A DNA stretch of 42,195 nucleotides from a virus, in the IMG/VR virus record IMGVR_UViG_3300020187_000070, positions 1 through 42,195 of that record; one strand, given 5' to 3'. How positions within the stretch are numbered: the first letter of the stretch is position 1; each line of letters begins with the position of its first letter. Under the pieces are notes generated by a model that saw only the letters and a list, made by a program, of their open reading frames with translations, was not told the DNA's origin and made no database searches. Positions 6,702 to 17,494 of the stretch are shown here, in pieces. The translations under genes and the position numbers were made by a program.

Positions 6702-7159
6702 ATTGTCTTGTATTTAATTGTTCCGTTATCTCTATATGCTTTTAAACATCTTTTTCTATTTTCATCTGTAGAACAGTAACTTACATGGATCCAGTCTGGA
6801 TTTTCATCATCTCCAAACTCCCATATAAGTTGGTCAAAGTCTAAATTTTCTTTTATATATTCAAACATTTCCGCGTTAGTTTTGTGACCATAAACATCAT
6901 CTATGTCTACAGCTCTTCCCTCACAGTGTTGTGAATTAGAACTTCCACCTAAAACTTTATTTAACTCTACAGATCTAAAAAAAGAATTTATTTTTATAGG
7001 TCCACCAACCCACTTACGTAAAGGCTCAAATACTTTGTGAGCTAATACATACATGTTAGTTATCTGGTACTCATCAGGTATGTTCTCTATACCATTTCTT
7101 TTAGCAGTGAAAGAGTTAATACTTTCTTTCAAAGTTATGTGATCACTTATATTGCTCAT
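6698..7159 (-). CDS. M15-family peptidase endolysin (D-Ala-D-Ala carboxypeptidase type)
   Basis: The 153-residue protein carries the zinc-site pattern of M15A peptidases: SQHCEGRAVDID with His78 and Asp85, a catalytic acidic residue probably in the LIWEFGDDENPD region, and WIHVSY with His125. An SFFRSVELN segment before the site is also typical of the family. These enzymes cut cross-links or stem peptides of peptidoglycan, and as a phage late gene it is the probable endolysin. There is no signal peptide, so release to the periplasm would depend on the holin candidate at 35314-35718. It follows the giant internal protein directly (stop and start adjacent). Confidence 0.88.
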   Translation of the reverse strand: MSNISDHITLKESINSFTAKRNGIENIPDEYQITNMYVLAHKVFEPLRKWVGGPIKINSFFRSVELNKVLGGSSNSQHCEGRAVDIDDVYGHKTNAEMFEYIKENLDFDQLIWEFGDDENPDWIHVSYCSTDENRKRCLKAYRDNGTIKYKTI

Positions 7160-10100
7160 TTATTTTATTAAGGTCTTTTTTACAAGTTTTTTACTAAATT
7201 TTCTTCTACTTCTATTTTTAGGTTTATCATCTTTCTTAATACCTAACTCCCAGTCTTGCCAACCTCCAAGCAAACTTATACGTTCCCAAGTTTCAAGATC
7301 TTGTGATGTAGCTGAAACAACGTTGTTAGCTTTTTTAATAGCTCTATCAAGAGGTATATTTGTAAGAGCTGAAACAACATTAGCACCAGCTAGGAAAGCA
7401 GGGTTCTCTAAGCTTAAACCTTTTTTCCTCATTTCTTCTTTGTTCCAGTCATAAGATCTACCCGCTTGTTGCAACCTAGATAACTTTGCTGATACAGGAG
7501 GAGATATCTTAGCTACTTCAAGAGCTATGTTTTTAAGTTGAGGCCTGTCTTTCTCAAGTTCTTTTGCTATTTTAATAAGCGTGTTCTTACCGACAGTAAC
7601 AATAGCTCCACCAATACCAGTACCTCTAAGTATTGAATCTAACATACCGTTAGCTATATTTAAGTACTTCTCCTCTTTTTTCTCATCTTCAGGTTCTTCA
7701 TCGCTAAAAGCAAGAGCAAATAAAGCCTGTTGCAAGGCGTTAAATATAAGGTTTTGAGCTACTCCGTAATAAATTATCTTAGATATATTTTCTTTACGAT
7801 CTCCTCGGCCATTCTTAAGATCACTAGCAGCTTTTTTTATGATTCTAGCATACTGAGCTGGTGTATTAGCAAAAGCCAATACAGTACGTCCTAATGGACT
7901 TGCTTGCTGCATAGATATTCTATCAGCTCTAGAAGACTGTTGTGACTCTTCAGCTGTTTCTCTAAAATCTTCAAAAGCTTTCTTTTCTGCTTGCTTATCA
8001 GTTAGTCCTTGCTTCTTATAAGTATCTATTCTATTTCTATAAAAAGTAGATCCACCAGAAGCAATTGCAAAGCTATCAGCTATTTGTGTAGGTAAAAAAC
8101 CTAATTCTAACAACTTACTTATAGCTCCTCTAACACCACCTTTTTTAGCCATATCAGCAATATCTGCTTCATTTACGTTAATACGTAAACCTCCACGTCT
8201 TTCTCTTAGGAAGTCAGAGTTCATCAACGTCATAAAGTCCGCCCAATATTGCTTTTGATTAGCAAACGCTTTAGCAGCTGCAAACAAATTATTATCCTTA
8301 AAGTTTATAAAGTTTATAGCTGATATTGTTTGTAATACCGCTGATCTAGTGTTAAAGAACATTATAGCACCAACACTACCAGTTAACCAATCAGTAAACC
8401 TACCCGTTAAGTTGTCTCCTGGGAAATTTCTATTTCTACCGGTCTTCATCCTCTCTAACATGTTTGTTAATGCTTTTCTGTAGTTTAACCCATATATAGC
8501 TTGCAACTTGTTTAAATTGTCTTCACTGAATATAGCGTCTACATTTGATTGCCATGTTTTTAGGTACTTAGCTCTCTTAGTGGTGTTTAATCCTTCGAGT
8601 ATATCCGTAGTTATAGTTCCAGCAGGCCAACCTTCTTTTGGTTTTGCATAACCATCACCTAACTGCATATTTATTAATTGATCAGCAAATGTCTGTAAAT
8701 TAGCATCATCCGCTACAAACTTATTTAATTTATTAACATCTCTTTTACTGATACCAGGAATATCCATTTTTTGCTTATTCCATATATATACCCTAACAGC
8801 TTGCTCTTTAGTGTAGTCTGTTCCTTCTATCTTTTTAGCTAAATCTTTAGGTACTACATCTAATTGTTTTTTAAGTTGATTGTAAGTATTTGTTAGGTAC
8901 ACTCTAGCTTTACTTAGTTTATTCATAGCTTCAGCGTATGGATCTATTAAGTTAGCCTTGTACCAAGCCATTTGAGCATCACCAACTTTACCTTTACCAA
9001 GAGTAGGGTATAACAACCCAACAAAATCCTCTGCTGATGGAGGTATAAAGAAATTAAATCTACCTTTGCTAGAGCCTTTTGTTATAGCTTCAACAATACC
9101 GTATTTCTTCTTACTAGGTATGCCTGACTTATTTTCTAGTATATTATTAAAATCTTTACTTAGATTTATTTTTTCAGCTTTACTAAATTTACCTAATGCT
9201 ACATCCTTGTTAGTTTCTGCGAAATCAGTTAGAGATTGTAGCTTTATGCCAGCATTGTTTAATTTATTAGCTGCTTCATATCTAGTAGGAAAACCGTTTT
9301 CTGCAGGGTACTTAATTTTAACATCATATTTAGTTTTAGACACGTCACCTTCTTTAGGTCCATTCTGCTTAAAAAGTTTATTTACTTTTGCATCGTTTTC
9401 TTCAGGTATAATAGCAACATCAAAGTGCTTCATTATATTGTCAAACTCTGTCAACAAGTCATTGTTATTTTTGCTTTTGTATATAGCTCTCATCAACTCT
9501 ACTATAGTATCTGAAGCTGTTTGAGTATGCTCGTATACATAGTCAGAGTCTTTTAAACCTTCCTTATACATTATCCATTTAGGTATAGCTGCCGTTCTAA
9601 CTAAACCGTCAGTATTACTATTTAGCATAGTCAAAAACATTGGCACAGTAGTTAAGTCGTTTGGATTTTCATCAACAAACTTTTTTAAGCTTACCACAAT
9701 TCTTTTTAAACCATTTCTTTGATCTTGAGCTGTTAGAACTCTATCTTCTAGTGTTTCAATAAACTTACCAGAGTTTAAACCTATAGTTGATTGATTTTTT
9801 AATGTAGCTAGTTTTATTGTTTTCTTTTGACCTGAAGAATCTGTAAAAGTAATAGATCTAGCATTTTTAATATGCTTTATGGTTTTTAAGCCTTTACTTC
9901 TTCTATATTTATTATATTCTTTAAAGAAGTCAGACCTACCTTGAAATATTATATTCCTAGTGTTTTTAGAGTTATTGATGAAAACTTTTTTACCTTTTAC
10001 TGTTTTAAAATCGTAATTATATCCTTTAGTAGCTAGAGGTAGTAGATATTTCACAAACTCTTCCTCGTTAAAATCACCAAACTCTGAATCTCCTAGTATA

Positions 10101-13100
10101 GAAAAAACATCTTGTTTTAATTTTTTAACTATTTTTTTATCATTAAAATCTATTTTAGCATCTTTACCTGTTATAGCTAAAAAGCTTTTGTCAGCTTTAC
10201 TAAGCATCATATCAGATTTACCAGCAGCTGTATCAGCTTGTTCTTGCTTATCAGTCAACTTAGATCTACCTGTTATGTTTATGACATTAGCTATATAACT
10301 CTTAGCGAAACCTGTTAAAGTAGTACCGTACTTAGTTCTATTATCTGCAGATATTTTCTCATTAGGTACACCAGCCTCTGTAACACCTACGCTATTTTGA
10401 ATTTGTTTTATAGCTTCATTAGAGACTCTACCTTTGAACTCTGACTTTAATTCGTAAACTTGGCCTTGACTTGTTTGACCTAAACTTCTACCTTTTGGGC
10501 TAGAAATACCAGGTATAGCTCTGTTAACTGGTTGGTAAAACTGCTTAATAAATTTATTTGATAAACCTATAGATTTACCTTTAACATCTTTAGATACGTC
10601 GATAATCTCACCTTGCTCACCAACAATAGCTTCGCTAGTAGCTACATTATAGGGAGGCATAGTTTTAATAAGCTTTCTAACGTTATCAGGACTAACAAAT
10701 AGTCTTTGAAGAGATTTTGCTTCAACATCTGTCAACGTTGCTTTACCTTGTATTTTCTTACCAGGCACATCAAACAACTCCATAGAAACAGGTTCTATGA
10801 ATTTATCTGCTAATTGTTTATAAGTAGGCCTTTCTCCATCTTCAATCTCTACTATGCTAGATATTTCATTAACTTTATCTTTAGCTGGACCAAACTTTCT
10901 TACATCTATTTGATCTAACACAATATCTTCACCCGCAGATGTTGTTTCGTTTGAAGATTCCGTCGTGAAAGATCCTACTTCTTTTTTTATGTTTTTGTCA
11001 CTGGATAAGCTTTCAGAACCTTTTAGTTTACCTTTTAAAGATCTTTCTAGTATATTACCATACCTAATAGGTAGGTTTTGATTCATGTAAGCACCAAAAG
11101 GAACCTCCTTACCATCTACATTAGCTTTGTATGAGTTTATAAGTGCAGATAACTCTTCACTAAAACCTAAGAAGAATTCCTCGTAACCAACTTTTAAGTT
11201 GTCGTCTATGGGTAGGTTTCTACTAGTAGCAGCTGCTTTTTTAGCTAACTCAGTAACTGCACCAATATTATTCTTACCTAACTTGTCAACTATAGCTTTT
11301 TTAACGTCAGGATCTTTTATGTCAGAGATTCTATTAGCGCCTAGCGCTGTCATTTCTTTAACGATGTCTTCATTAACTGAAGCTATTTTTTTATTCTTTT
11401 CAGAGACTTCAGGGCTTTTAAATACTTTTGTAGTAGCTTCTTTAACTATTTTGTCTACAGATTCAGTTTCTTTTATAGCTTCTACTTTAACTTCTTTTAC
11501 AGCAGGTGCTTTATCGGCTTGCTTCAGTTTAAGCTCTAATTCATCACGCTTTTGTTCAAATTGATATTCATCAATATCTCCATCAAAGTAGCTATCTTCT
11601 AGTTTTTCAAGATCGTTTTGAATATCTTCTGATAAAGATGTCTTAACCTCTTCCTTCTCAGGTGCTTGGAAAGTAACACCTTTAGAAACATCTGCTTGAA
11701 AATTCTTAACAAGATTAAAAACATCGTCAGAGTTTTCTAGCTTCAACATCCATGACATATCGCCAAACGTAGATCTAATAGTATTATTTAAAAACTTCTT
11801 GAAAGAAGGAGCTGATTCTAAGTCTGATCTGTTTATAGCACCCAGAGATATAGCGTTGTTCATTTGAGCTATAAATTCCTCAGCATTAAAGTCTTTACCA
11901 TCTCTATAAAGATCAAATCTTTTCTTTAAACCATTGTAGTCTTTTTCGGATATAATACCAAGTTCTTTTTTCTCTTTCAACACCTTTTCAGCCTCTAAAA
12001 CAGCGTTTTTAGCTGTAGAGTCAAATTTTATACCTTTCTGAGCTACACTTAAGTGGAATAATTCTTCCAGTGGAGCAACAGCAGCATACTGAGCACTTGT
12101 TTTGGTAGGTGCTAAAGCTATATTTCTATCTATTACAGGTTGATTTACTATTATATCCTTTCCAAACTGCTTAGCATTAAAGTCTCCGTCTTCAATTTCT
12201 TTTTTAAATTTATTAAATTCTTTTTCAGATAATTTTTCTTTATACTTAGCTAGTTGTTCATCTAAGTTTTCATACTTTATACTACCATCTTCTTGTATAT
12301 CACCTTTTATAGATATAAAATCACCATCACCCATTTGAGTCATAGTAAGATCACTGTAGAAATCATTAACGCCATAATAGAAAGCAGCCTCAGAGTTTCT
12401 AGCCGCATCACCTAAAGCTTCATTTATATTCGCAGCTTTCTTAGTGTTTGATCTTTGTTTAGCGTCTAGAAGTTCTTGCCTAGCAGTGGTTAAGCTAGAG
12501 TACTCATTTTCTAGTTGTTTTTTAACACGTTTGTTTTCAGCTTCTCCTAAGTCACCTAAACCACCTAACTGGGCAAACTTACCGTTAACTTGCCTCATTT
12601 GCCTGTTAATATCAGCAACCTCTTCTATTTGATCAGCGGTCATGTACCTTAACTTATGTAAGCTAATTGCATCACTAAGTGCTAATTCTTTTAATATTTC
12701 TTTTTTTCTAGCTCTAAGTTGTTTTGAGTTTTCTGGCGTTGTTGACTCGTTTAACTCTATAAGTTCACTAGCTAGTTTTTGGTTATCAAATATTTCACTT
12801 TTAGTTCTAAATTCACTTTTAACAATGTTTAGTATATTACCACCTGTTTTAGGAGCCATAATACCAAAACTACTAACCATAGTGTTAGCTACAAAGTCTT
12901 TATCTACACCTTCAAACATAGACTTGTTTTCGTCTAGTACTAGTATATCCAAAGCATTGTGAGATATTTCCGTAGCAGCTTCTTCTAATGTTTCTCCAAT
13001 TAAATTTTTAGGTAGAGACTTTAAACCTGATAAAGTTTTACCTATTAAATTAGCACTAAACCTAACAGGTTGTTTGTATAACTCTTTTTTAGCCGCATTG

Positions 13101-15022
13101 ATACCTATTTGTTTTGCTAAACCTTTAGCTGGCTCTAACATTTTTAATGTACCTATGCTCTCAAGGTAAGTAGCTGTAGCACCTGCCCCGAAAGATGTGA
13201 ATGCTTTTTGAAGCAAACTATAGTCCTCTACTTCTTCAAGCTCTTTAATTCTATCGTATATCTTAGTTTTATCTCCTATGCTCTCAGTGTTATCTAGCTT
13301 AGAGTATAAAAATTTTATCTCTTGTTCTCTAGATGCTTCATCAGTCTGCAGCTCTCCATATTTACCACCTGTTTCAGCCACAAAGAAAGTTCCTTGAACA
13401 GTTCTTTTACCAGCCAACCATAAAGCTTTTTGTTTTTGTAAAGCTTCTTTTACTCCTTTACCAGTTTTAATAGCTTTAGAAACACCAGCAGCTCCCTTTA
13501 TACCAAGACCTCCAGGTGCAAAAGTAGTTAATATAATGGGTGAACTATCTTGAAGAGATATAGATGTCCAATCCCATACAGATAAACCGTTTTTTCCTAT
13601 ATCATCTATTGATGGTGCCGTAGGTATATTTTCTCTTTTAGAAGCCATACCTAAGTTGTAGTTTTTATTATTTTTCTGTATAGTCTCTATTAATGAATCT
13701 ACTTTCATAGAGTTTTCAGGACTAGTTAAAAAAGAAAGAGGAGTGTAAAATTCACCTATCTTTCTAGCTCCTTTTAAATATAGTTCAGCATACAAGTCTA
13801 TAAAGTTTCTACCAGATTGTACAAAGAACTCATCAAACGCTCTACCAACTCTAGCACTCATTGAATAATCTTTTTTTAGATTTTTTTCAAATAAATCAGA
13901 CTCTACTAAAGCCTCCCTAGAGTCATTAAGCATTTTAGAATAATCTTTCTGTTGAGAGTTTACTAGCTTAGCTTGCGAGTTTAAAAACACAGGTAAATTG
14001 TTAAAGCCTTTTTCCTCCCACTGTTGTATTTTAGAGTTATAAGTTTGTATTAACTCGTTGTATTGATCCGCTTGCTCTTGACTAGCGCCAGCAGAGTAGA
14101 ATTTAAATCTATCTATTTGAGTTTTAATATCTTCAACTTCTTCTCTTAGCGGTAATGCTTGAGACTCCCACTCTTTTTTAGCTTTCTCATAACTTTTATA
14201 GTTTTGATCTATGCTTTCTTTTTGCTCTTTAATTAAAAACTTTTGAGCTTCTAAACTCTCTGCTCCACTAGCGAACTTCGGACTAGCTACCATGTACTCT
14301 TGTACATCTTCTGAAACATTAAACAAACTGTTGCTATACACTTTGTCTTTAGTATTCATTTCAGCTTCGTTATAAATATCTTCTAACTGAGCCTCGTTCT
14401 GTACGTCTAAAGGTTTTATTTTTTTTGTTTCTAAATAACCTAAGTATTGATCATACTTTTTACCTAAAGTTTGTTTCAAGTATTTAGTATAGCTTTCATC
14501 TGACTCAAAAGTGGGTTCAAAAGACATAATTGGCCCCATCATTCCACCCATGTTTTTACTTACAGATGTTCTGTCTTTCCTACTCTTTACAGGTCCAAAG
14601 TAATTGTCAGCTTGAGCAGTTATTATATCTTGCTCTGGTATGTTATCAACTCTACCTTGTATTTCTTCAGTAGCCGTAACCGCTTGAGCTTTAAAGGTAT
14701 CTATCTTATCTTGCTCTCTTTTCTTTCTAGCTGCTATTCTTTTTTCACTAGCTGATAGGGGTTTTTTTGGCTCAGGATCTTCTGATACCAAAGAAGTATC
14801 TACCTGCTTTAACTCCGTATTCTCGGATGCTTGCCCCGGATTTTTCGATGTTACAGTTGCATCCTTTTCCACAACATCTTTTGGCTTTTTTACTGGATCT
14901 ACAGTTTCCTCTAACTTTTTAATACTATACTTTTTCAAGTAACTATCAAGAGACATGTTAGATTGCTCAGCTGCTGAAGTTACTTGCTCCAATGAGTATT
15001 GTTCACCTTCTAATTCAAACAT
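7160..15022 (-). CDS. Giant internal/ejection virion protein (2620 residues)
   Basis: This single uninterrupted frame is one fifth of the window. The N-terminal 170 residues are charged and low complexity, beginning with a short YSLEQV helix of the type seen at the start of marine phage giant virion proteins, and are followed by long helical coiled-coil regions (about 180-400). A region near residues 980-1090 has LEELFHLSV and later AEEFIAQMNNAIS, which looks like an HExxH-type zincin whose first His is replaced by Glu. Central parts include IRYGNILERSL and PKGRSLGQTSQ, which I recall from similar proteins. The C-terminal 450 residues are hydrophobic or amphipathic (FFNTRSAVLQTISAINFINF near 2220; IIYYGVAQNLIFNALQQALFALAF near 2425), suited to forming a trans-envelope channel. 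No DFDGD-type RNA polymerase motif is seen. It probably sits inside the capsid and is injected with DNA; this is inference from size, position and composition. Confidence 0.8.
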   Translation of the reverse strand: MFELEGEQYSLEQVTSAAEQSNMSLDSYLKKYSIKKLEETVDPVKKPKDVVEKDATVTSKNPGQASENTELKQVDTSLVSEDPEPKKPLSASEKRIAARKKREQDKIDTFKAQAVTATEEIQGRVDNIPEQDIITAQADNYFGPVKSRKDRTSVSKNMGGMMGPIMSFEPTFESDESYTKYLKQTLGKKYDQYLGYLETKKIKPLDVQNEAQLEDIYNEAEMNTKDKVYSNSLFNVSEDVQEYMVASPKFASGAESLEAQKFLIKEQKESIDQNYKSYEKAKKEWESQALPLREEVEDIKTQIDRFKFYSAGASQEQADQYNELIQTYNSKIQQWEEKGFNNLPVFLNSQAKLVNSQQKDYSKMLNDSREALVESDLFEKNLKKDYSMSARVGRAFDEFFVQSGRNFIDLYAELYLKGARKIGEFYTPLSFLTSPENSMKVDSLIETIQKNNKNYNLGMASKRENIPTAPSIDDIGKNGLSVWDWTSISLQDSSPIILTTFAPGGLGIKGAAGVSKAIKTGKGVKEALQKQKALWLAGKRTVQGTFFVAETGGKYGELQTDEASREQEIKFLYSKLDNTESIGDKTKIYDRIKELEEVEDYSLLQKAFTSFGAGATATYLESIGTLKMLEPAKGLAKQIGINAAKKELYKQPVRFSANLIGKTLSGLKSLPKNLIGETLEEAATEISHNALDILVLDENKSMFEGVDKDFVANTMVSSFGIMAPKTGGNILNIVKSEFRTKSEIFDNQKLASELIELNESTTPENSKQLRARKKEILKELALSDAISLHKLRYMTADQIEEVADINRQMRQVNGKFAQLGGLGDLGEAENKRVKKQLENEYSSLTTARQELLDAKQRSNTKKAANINEALGDAARNSEAAFYYGVNDFYSDLTMTQMGDGDFISIKGDIQEDGSIKYENLDEQLAKYKEKLSEKEFNKFKKEIEDGDFNAKQFGKDIIVNQPVIDRNIALAPTKTSAQYAAVAPLEELFHLSVAQKGIKFDSTAKNAVLEAEKVLKEKKELGIISEKDYNGLKKRFDLYRDGKDFNAEEFIAQMNNAISLGAINRSDLESAPSFKKFLNNTIRSTFGDMSWMLKLENSDDVFNLVKNFQADVSKGVTFQAPEKEEVKTSLSEDIQNDLEKLEDSYFDGDIDEYQFEQKRDELELKLKQADKAPAVKEVKVEAIKETESVDKIVKEATTKVFKSPEVSEKNKKIASVNEDIVKEMTALGANRISDIKDPDVKKAIVDKLGKNNIGAVTELAKKAAATSRNLPIDDNLKVGYEEFFLGFSEELSALINSYKANVDGKEVPFGAYMNQNLPIRYGNILERSLKGKLKGSESLSSDKNIKKEVGSFTTESSNETTSAGEDIVLDQIDVRKFGPAKDKVNEISSIVEIEDGERPTYKQLADKFIEPVSMELFDVPGKKIQGKATLTDVEAKSLQRLFVSPDNVRKLIKTMPPYNVATSEAIVGEQGEIIDVSKDVKGKSIGLSNKFIKQFYQPVNRAIPGISSPKGRSLGQTSQGQVYELKSEFKGRVSNEAIKQIQNSVGVTEAGVPNEKISADNRTKYGTTLTGFAKSYIANVINITGRSKLTDKQEQADTAAGKSDMMLSKADKSFLAITGKDAKIDFNDKKIVKKLKQDVFSILGDSEFGDFNEEEFVKYLLPLATKGYNYDFKTVKGKKVFINNSKNTRNIIFQGRSDFFKEYNKYRRSKGLKTIKHIKNARSITFTDSSGQKKTIKLATLKNQSTIGLNSGKFIETLEDRVLTAQDQRNGLKRIVVSLKKFVDENPNDLTTVPMFLTMLNSNTDGLVRTAAIPKWIMYKEGLKDSDYVYEHTQTASDTIVELMRAIYKSKNNNDLLTEFDNIMKHFDVAIIPEENDAKVNKLFKQNGPKEGDVSKTKYDVKIKYPAENGFPTRYEAANKLNNAGIKLQSLTDFAETNKDVALGKFSKAEKINLSKDFNNILENKSGIPSKKKYGIVEAITKGSSKGRFNFFIPPSAEDFVGLLYPTLGKGKVGDAQMAWYKANLIDPYAEAMNKLSKARVYLTNTYNQLKKQLDVVPKDLAKKIEGTDYTKEQAVRVYIWNKQKMDIPGISKRDVNKLNKFVADDANLQTFADQLINMQLGDGYAKPKEGWPAGTITTDILEGLNTTKRAKYLKTWQSNVDAIFSEDNLNKLQAIYGLNYRKALTNMLERMKTGRNRNFPGDNLTGRFTDWLTGSVGAIMFFNTRSAVLQTISAINFINFKDNNLFAAAKAFANQKQYWADFMTLMNSDFLRERRGGLRINVNEADIADMAKKGGVRGAISKLLELGFLPTQIADSFAIASGGSTFYRNRIDTYKKQGLTDKQAEKKAFEDFRETAEESQQSSRADRISMQQASPLGRTVLAFANTPAQYARIIKKAASDLKNGRGDRKENISKIIYYGVAQNLIFNALQQALFALAFSDEEPEDEKKEEKYLNIANGMLDSILRGTGIGGAIVTVGKNTLIKIAKELEKDRPQLKNIALEVAKISPPVSAKLSRLQQAGRSYDWNKEEMRKKGLSLENPAFLAGANVVSALTNIPLDRAIKKANNVVSATSQDLETWERISLLGGWQDWELGIKKDDKPKNRSRRKFSKKLVKKTLIK

Positions 15023-15027
15023 AATTA

Positions 15028-16707
15028 TTATTCTTTTGTTATTGGTAGATTACCTGTTTTTATCAACGTGTTTGGTCTAAATAATATTTCTTTACCGTCA
15101 ATTAAAGCTTGTGCATCTTTAGGTTTAACACCACCAGCTATTAATAATATCTTTTTTATTTTTTCATGGCTATCTCCTGGTTTTATTTCTAGCTTACCTA
15201 CTTTTATTTTTGAAGGCTTTTTATCTTCATCTGTAGCATACATAGGCACCACCTCTATACCTTCTTCATTAGCTAGGCTTTCAACTGATTCAAAAGTTAA
15301 GTTATCAGGTGTAAACCTACCGTCAAGGTATTCTACCATTTTTTTATAATCAGCTCTTTTTATAGCACCCTCTGTTACTTTCTCAGGATCTTTTACTTTA
15401 GCTTTTTTGCTACCAATATTACTAAATAAAATTTCATCACCTTCATTAACTGTAGACGCAGGATTAAAAGCTTTCAAACGCTCAACATCTTCTGGAGTAG
15501 CTGCTCTACTACTGTATTTTTCTTCAAATTTCTTACTAATAGAATCATCTATTAATGAGTTTTTTATATAGTTTATTCTACCTTCAGGTGTAGGGTATTG
15601 TTTGTTGAACTCTTTAATAGTTGTACCGCTTTTACCTAACGCAAAGGTAAGGAAAGCTTGTTTCGATTCATCATCACCCTGCTCTATTGCACTAGCTTTA
15701 CCTAGCATGATAGTGTTTAAACTCTCATTTTCCCTTATAGCCTTAATATCTATTAATTCTTCTTTATCTTCGTAACCACCTTCAGCTATTTCAATTTGCC
15801 CAGTAAGTTTTTGGTTTATTGTACCTTTTTTATCCTCTATCCCTGCTTCTTGGTAAACATTAGAGTAATCTGGTAAGTCATGTATATCTACTATAAATTC
15901 ACCATCCCACTCGTTCGCATCTCTCTTGAATGAAAACTTATAGTACTCTTTACCGCTTTCAACAACTTTCTCCATTCCCTTCTCCTGCTCTGGAGTTAGT
16001 TGACGTGAAAAAGTACCACCCTCTTTAAACTGGTCTAAAGGAACTAAAGTGGTAGCTTCTAAAAAGTTTTCACCATTTTCACCTTTTATTAATCTTCTAG
16101 ACTCTTTAACGTCAGGATTAATCATTTTTTCCGTGTCTACAGCATAGTATGCTAGTTGGTTTTGTAGTCTTTCAAGGTTATTATTACCCTTGAACGACCA
16201 GCCACCAGGTGCAGCTAATAATTCATGTGACTTAGACTTTACATTATCTATACCGGATATAACTTTACCAAAACCATCAACAGCTTGAGCTTGGTACATT
16301 TTAGCACTGTCAACTATTTTGTTGTATTTTTCTTTTTCAATAACACTTAGATTACTATTTAAAGACAACTGTACTTGAGCATCAATAGCACCCATTTCCT
16401 TCCCATCACCGTTTAAGTCAATCATTGTTTGCTTCTTAAACTGCTCAGCTAAATTACCATCTTTCTTTTTAAGCGCGATGTAGCTATCTCTGAAATCACT
16501 CATGTAAGATTCTCTAGTAGCTGTTGTTAGCTTTTGCATTGCGGCGGCGTCTTTAGCGGCTTGAGCGGCTTGAGCTTGACCAGCTTTTTTCTTTGCATCA
16601 CCAATACTCAATATTCCCTGTGCAACTTGCTGACCGAAATTAGCAATTGCTTTACCCCAAACGTCTGTAGATCTATCTACGATTATAGGTGGATTTCTAT
16701 AACTCAT
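15028..16707 (-). CDS. Putative internal virion (cargo/ejection) protein, 559 residues
   Basis: The protein begins MSYRNPPIIVDRS, followed by an Ala/Gln/Lys-rich helix (about 35-60), then mixed alpha/beta sequence without a known catalytic motif. It contains an EF-hand-like loop, DLNGDGKEMG near residue 97, which may bind a metal ion. It lies between two other internal-protein genes, with only 5 bases to the giant protein and 21 to the Ala-rich one, so the three are probably co-expressed and packaged together, like T7 gp14-15-16. The leader just before the ATG contains a (TAAA)3 repeat. Function is assigned from position and composition only. Confidence 0.65.
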   Translation of the reverse strand: MSYRNPPIIVDRSTDVWGKAIANFGQQVAQGILSIGDAKKKAGQAQAAQAAKDAAAMQKLTTATRESYMSDFRDSYIALKKKDGNLAEQFKKQTMIDLNGDGKEMGAIDAQVQLSLNSNLSVIEKEKYNKIVDSAKMYQAQAVDGFGKVISGIDNVKSKSHELLAAPGGWSFKGNNNLERLQNQLAYYAVDTEKMINPDVKESRRLIKGENGENFLEATTLVPLDQFKEGGTFSRQLTPEQEKGMEKVVESGKEYYKFSFKRDANEWDGEFIVDIHDLPDYSNVYQEAGIEDKKGTINQKLTGQIEIAEGGYEDKEELIDIKAIRENESLNTIMLGKASAIEQGDDESKQAFLTFALGKSGTTIKEFNKQYPTPEGRINYIKNSLIDDSISKKFEEKYSSRAATPEDVERLKAFNPASTVNEGDEILFSNIGSKKAKVKDPEKVTEGAIKRADYKKMVEYLDGRFTPDNLTFESVESLANEEGIEVVPMYATDEDKKPSKIKVGKLEIKPGDSHEKIKKILLIAGGVKPKDAQALIDGKEILFRPNTLIKTGNLPITKE

Positions 16708-16728
16708 GTTTTATTTATTTATTAATTA

Positions 16729-17493
16729 TTAGGAAGGAAAAATTGAATAACCTCCAGACGCAGCTGCTCCTTCTGCTGATATTAAACTACTACCTATACT
16801 TCCAATAGCTGAAAAACCTCCAGCTATAGCACTTGCTTTCGCTTGATTGGCTTGAGCTCGCTGCGCCTGCGCTTGTGATATCGCGCCAGCGGCTCGATCT
16901 AAATCAGCGTTTGTTCTGTTTTCTTGAGCACCAAACTCAAATTGTTTTCCAGCGGCATCAGCAGCTTGCACTCTTTGACCTTCGGATATAGCAATGCTTT
17001 GTAAGCGTTGTTGCTCTGACATTTTTTGAGACTGAAGCTGTTGTTCGCCTTGAGCTCTTAATTTTTCGTTTTGAGCTTCTTGAGCTTCTATACTGGCTGC
17101 TACTCCTTTTTTAGATGACAAAGCAGCTTGAGCTAAAGCTGTTGCGCCACCAGCACTTGCTCCGGTTGCTCTAATAGTGTCGAGTGTATTAGCTAAAGCT
17201 ATATCGGCTTGTTCTATTTGTATTTCAGCAGCTTGCGTTGCAACACCTAAGCTAGCGAAAGGATTTGATAGTTGATCTGAAAGATCAGTAGCTAGGCCAG
17301 ATAAATCAGTTGTTGACTCGTATGGGTTTATAATTGTCTGTCTACTTCTCTTTAGTCGATTTAATTCTGCTTGAGCAGCTCTCTGTGCATTTCCAGCCCT
17401 CCTTGCCTCTTTAGAAGCTGCGCTAGCTCCGACCGCTGCTCCGATACCTGATATTAATGCGCCTCCCGCCGCTAATGCTGTTACTAATCCCAT
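16729..17493 (-). CDS. Ala/Gln-rich internal virion protein, 254 residues
   Basis: The N-terminus is a hydrophobic Gly/Ala segment (LVTALAAGGALISGIGAAVG) and the C-terminus another (AIAGGFSAIGSIGSSLISAEG). Between them is a long Ala/Gln/Glu-rich helical region with coiled-coil character (residues about 30-220). This layout of two small hydrophobic ends around an amphipathic core is typical of the small ejection proteins of podoviruses such as T7 gp14, which enter the outer membrane during DNA injection. GC content is higher than in neighbouring genes because of the Ala codons. The role is inferred from composition and from its place directly before the two larger internal proteins. Confidence 0.7.
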   Translation of the reverse strand: MGLVTALAAGGALISGIGAAVGASAASKEARRAGNAQRAAQAELNRLKRSRQTIINPYESTTDLSGLATDLSDQLSNPFASLGVATQAAEIQIEQADIALANTLDTIRATGASAGGATALAQAALSSKKGVAASIEAQEAQNEKLRAQGEQQLQSQKMSEQQRLQSIAISEGQRVQAADAAGKQFEFGAQENRTNADLDRAAGAISQAQAQRAQANQAKASAIAGGFSAIGSIGSSLISAEGAAASGGYSIFPS

Positions 17494-17494
17494 A

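Noticed and set aside
9066-9524. A 152-codon + strand frame resembling a membrane protein
   Set aside because: It is antisense to the giant internal protein. The hydrophobic look comes from complementing Lys/Asn/Glu-rich codons.
12300-12340. A GDGDF string in the giant protein as a possible RNA polymerase DxDxD motif
   Set aside because: Crass-like RNA polymerases use DFDGD in a conserved double-psi barrel context. That context is not seen here, and the string reads MGDGDFISIKGD.
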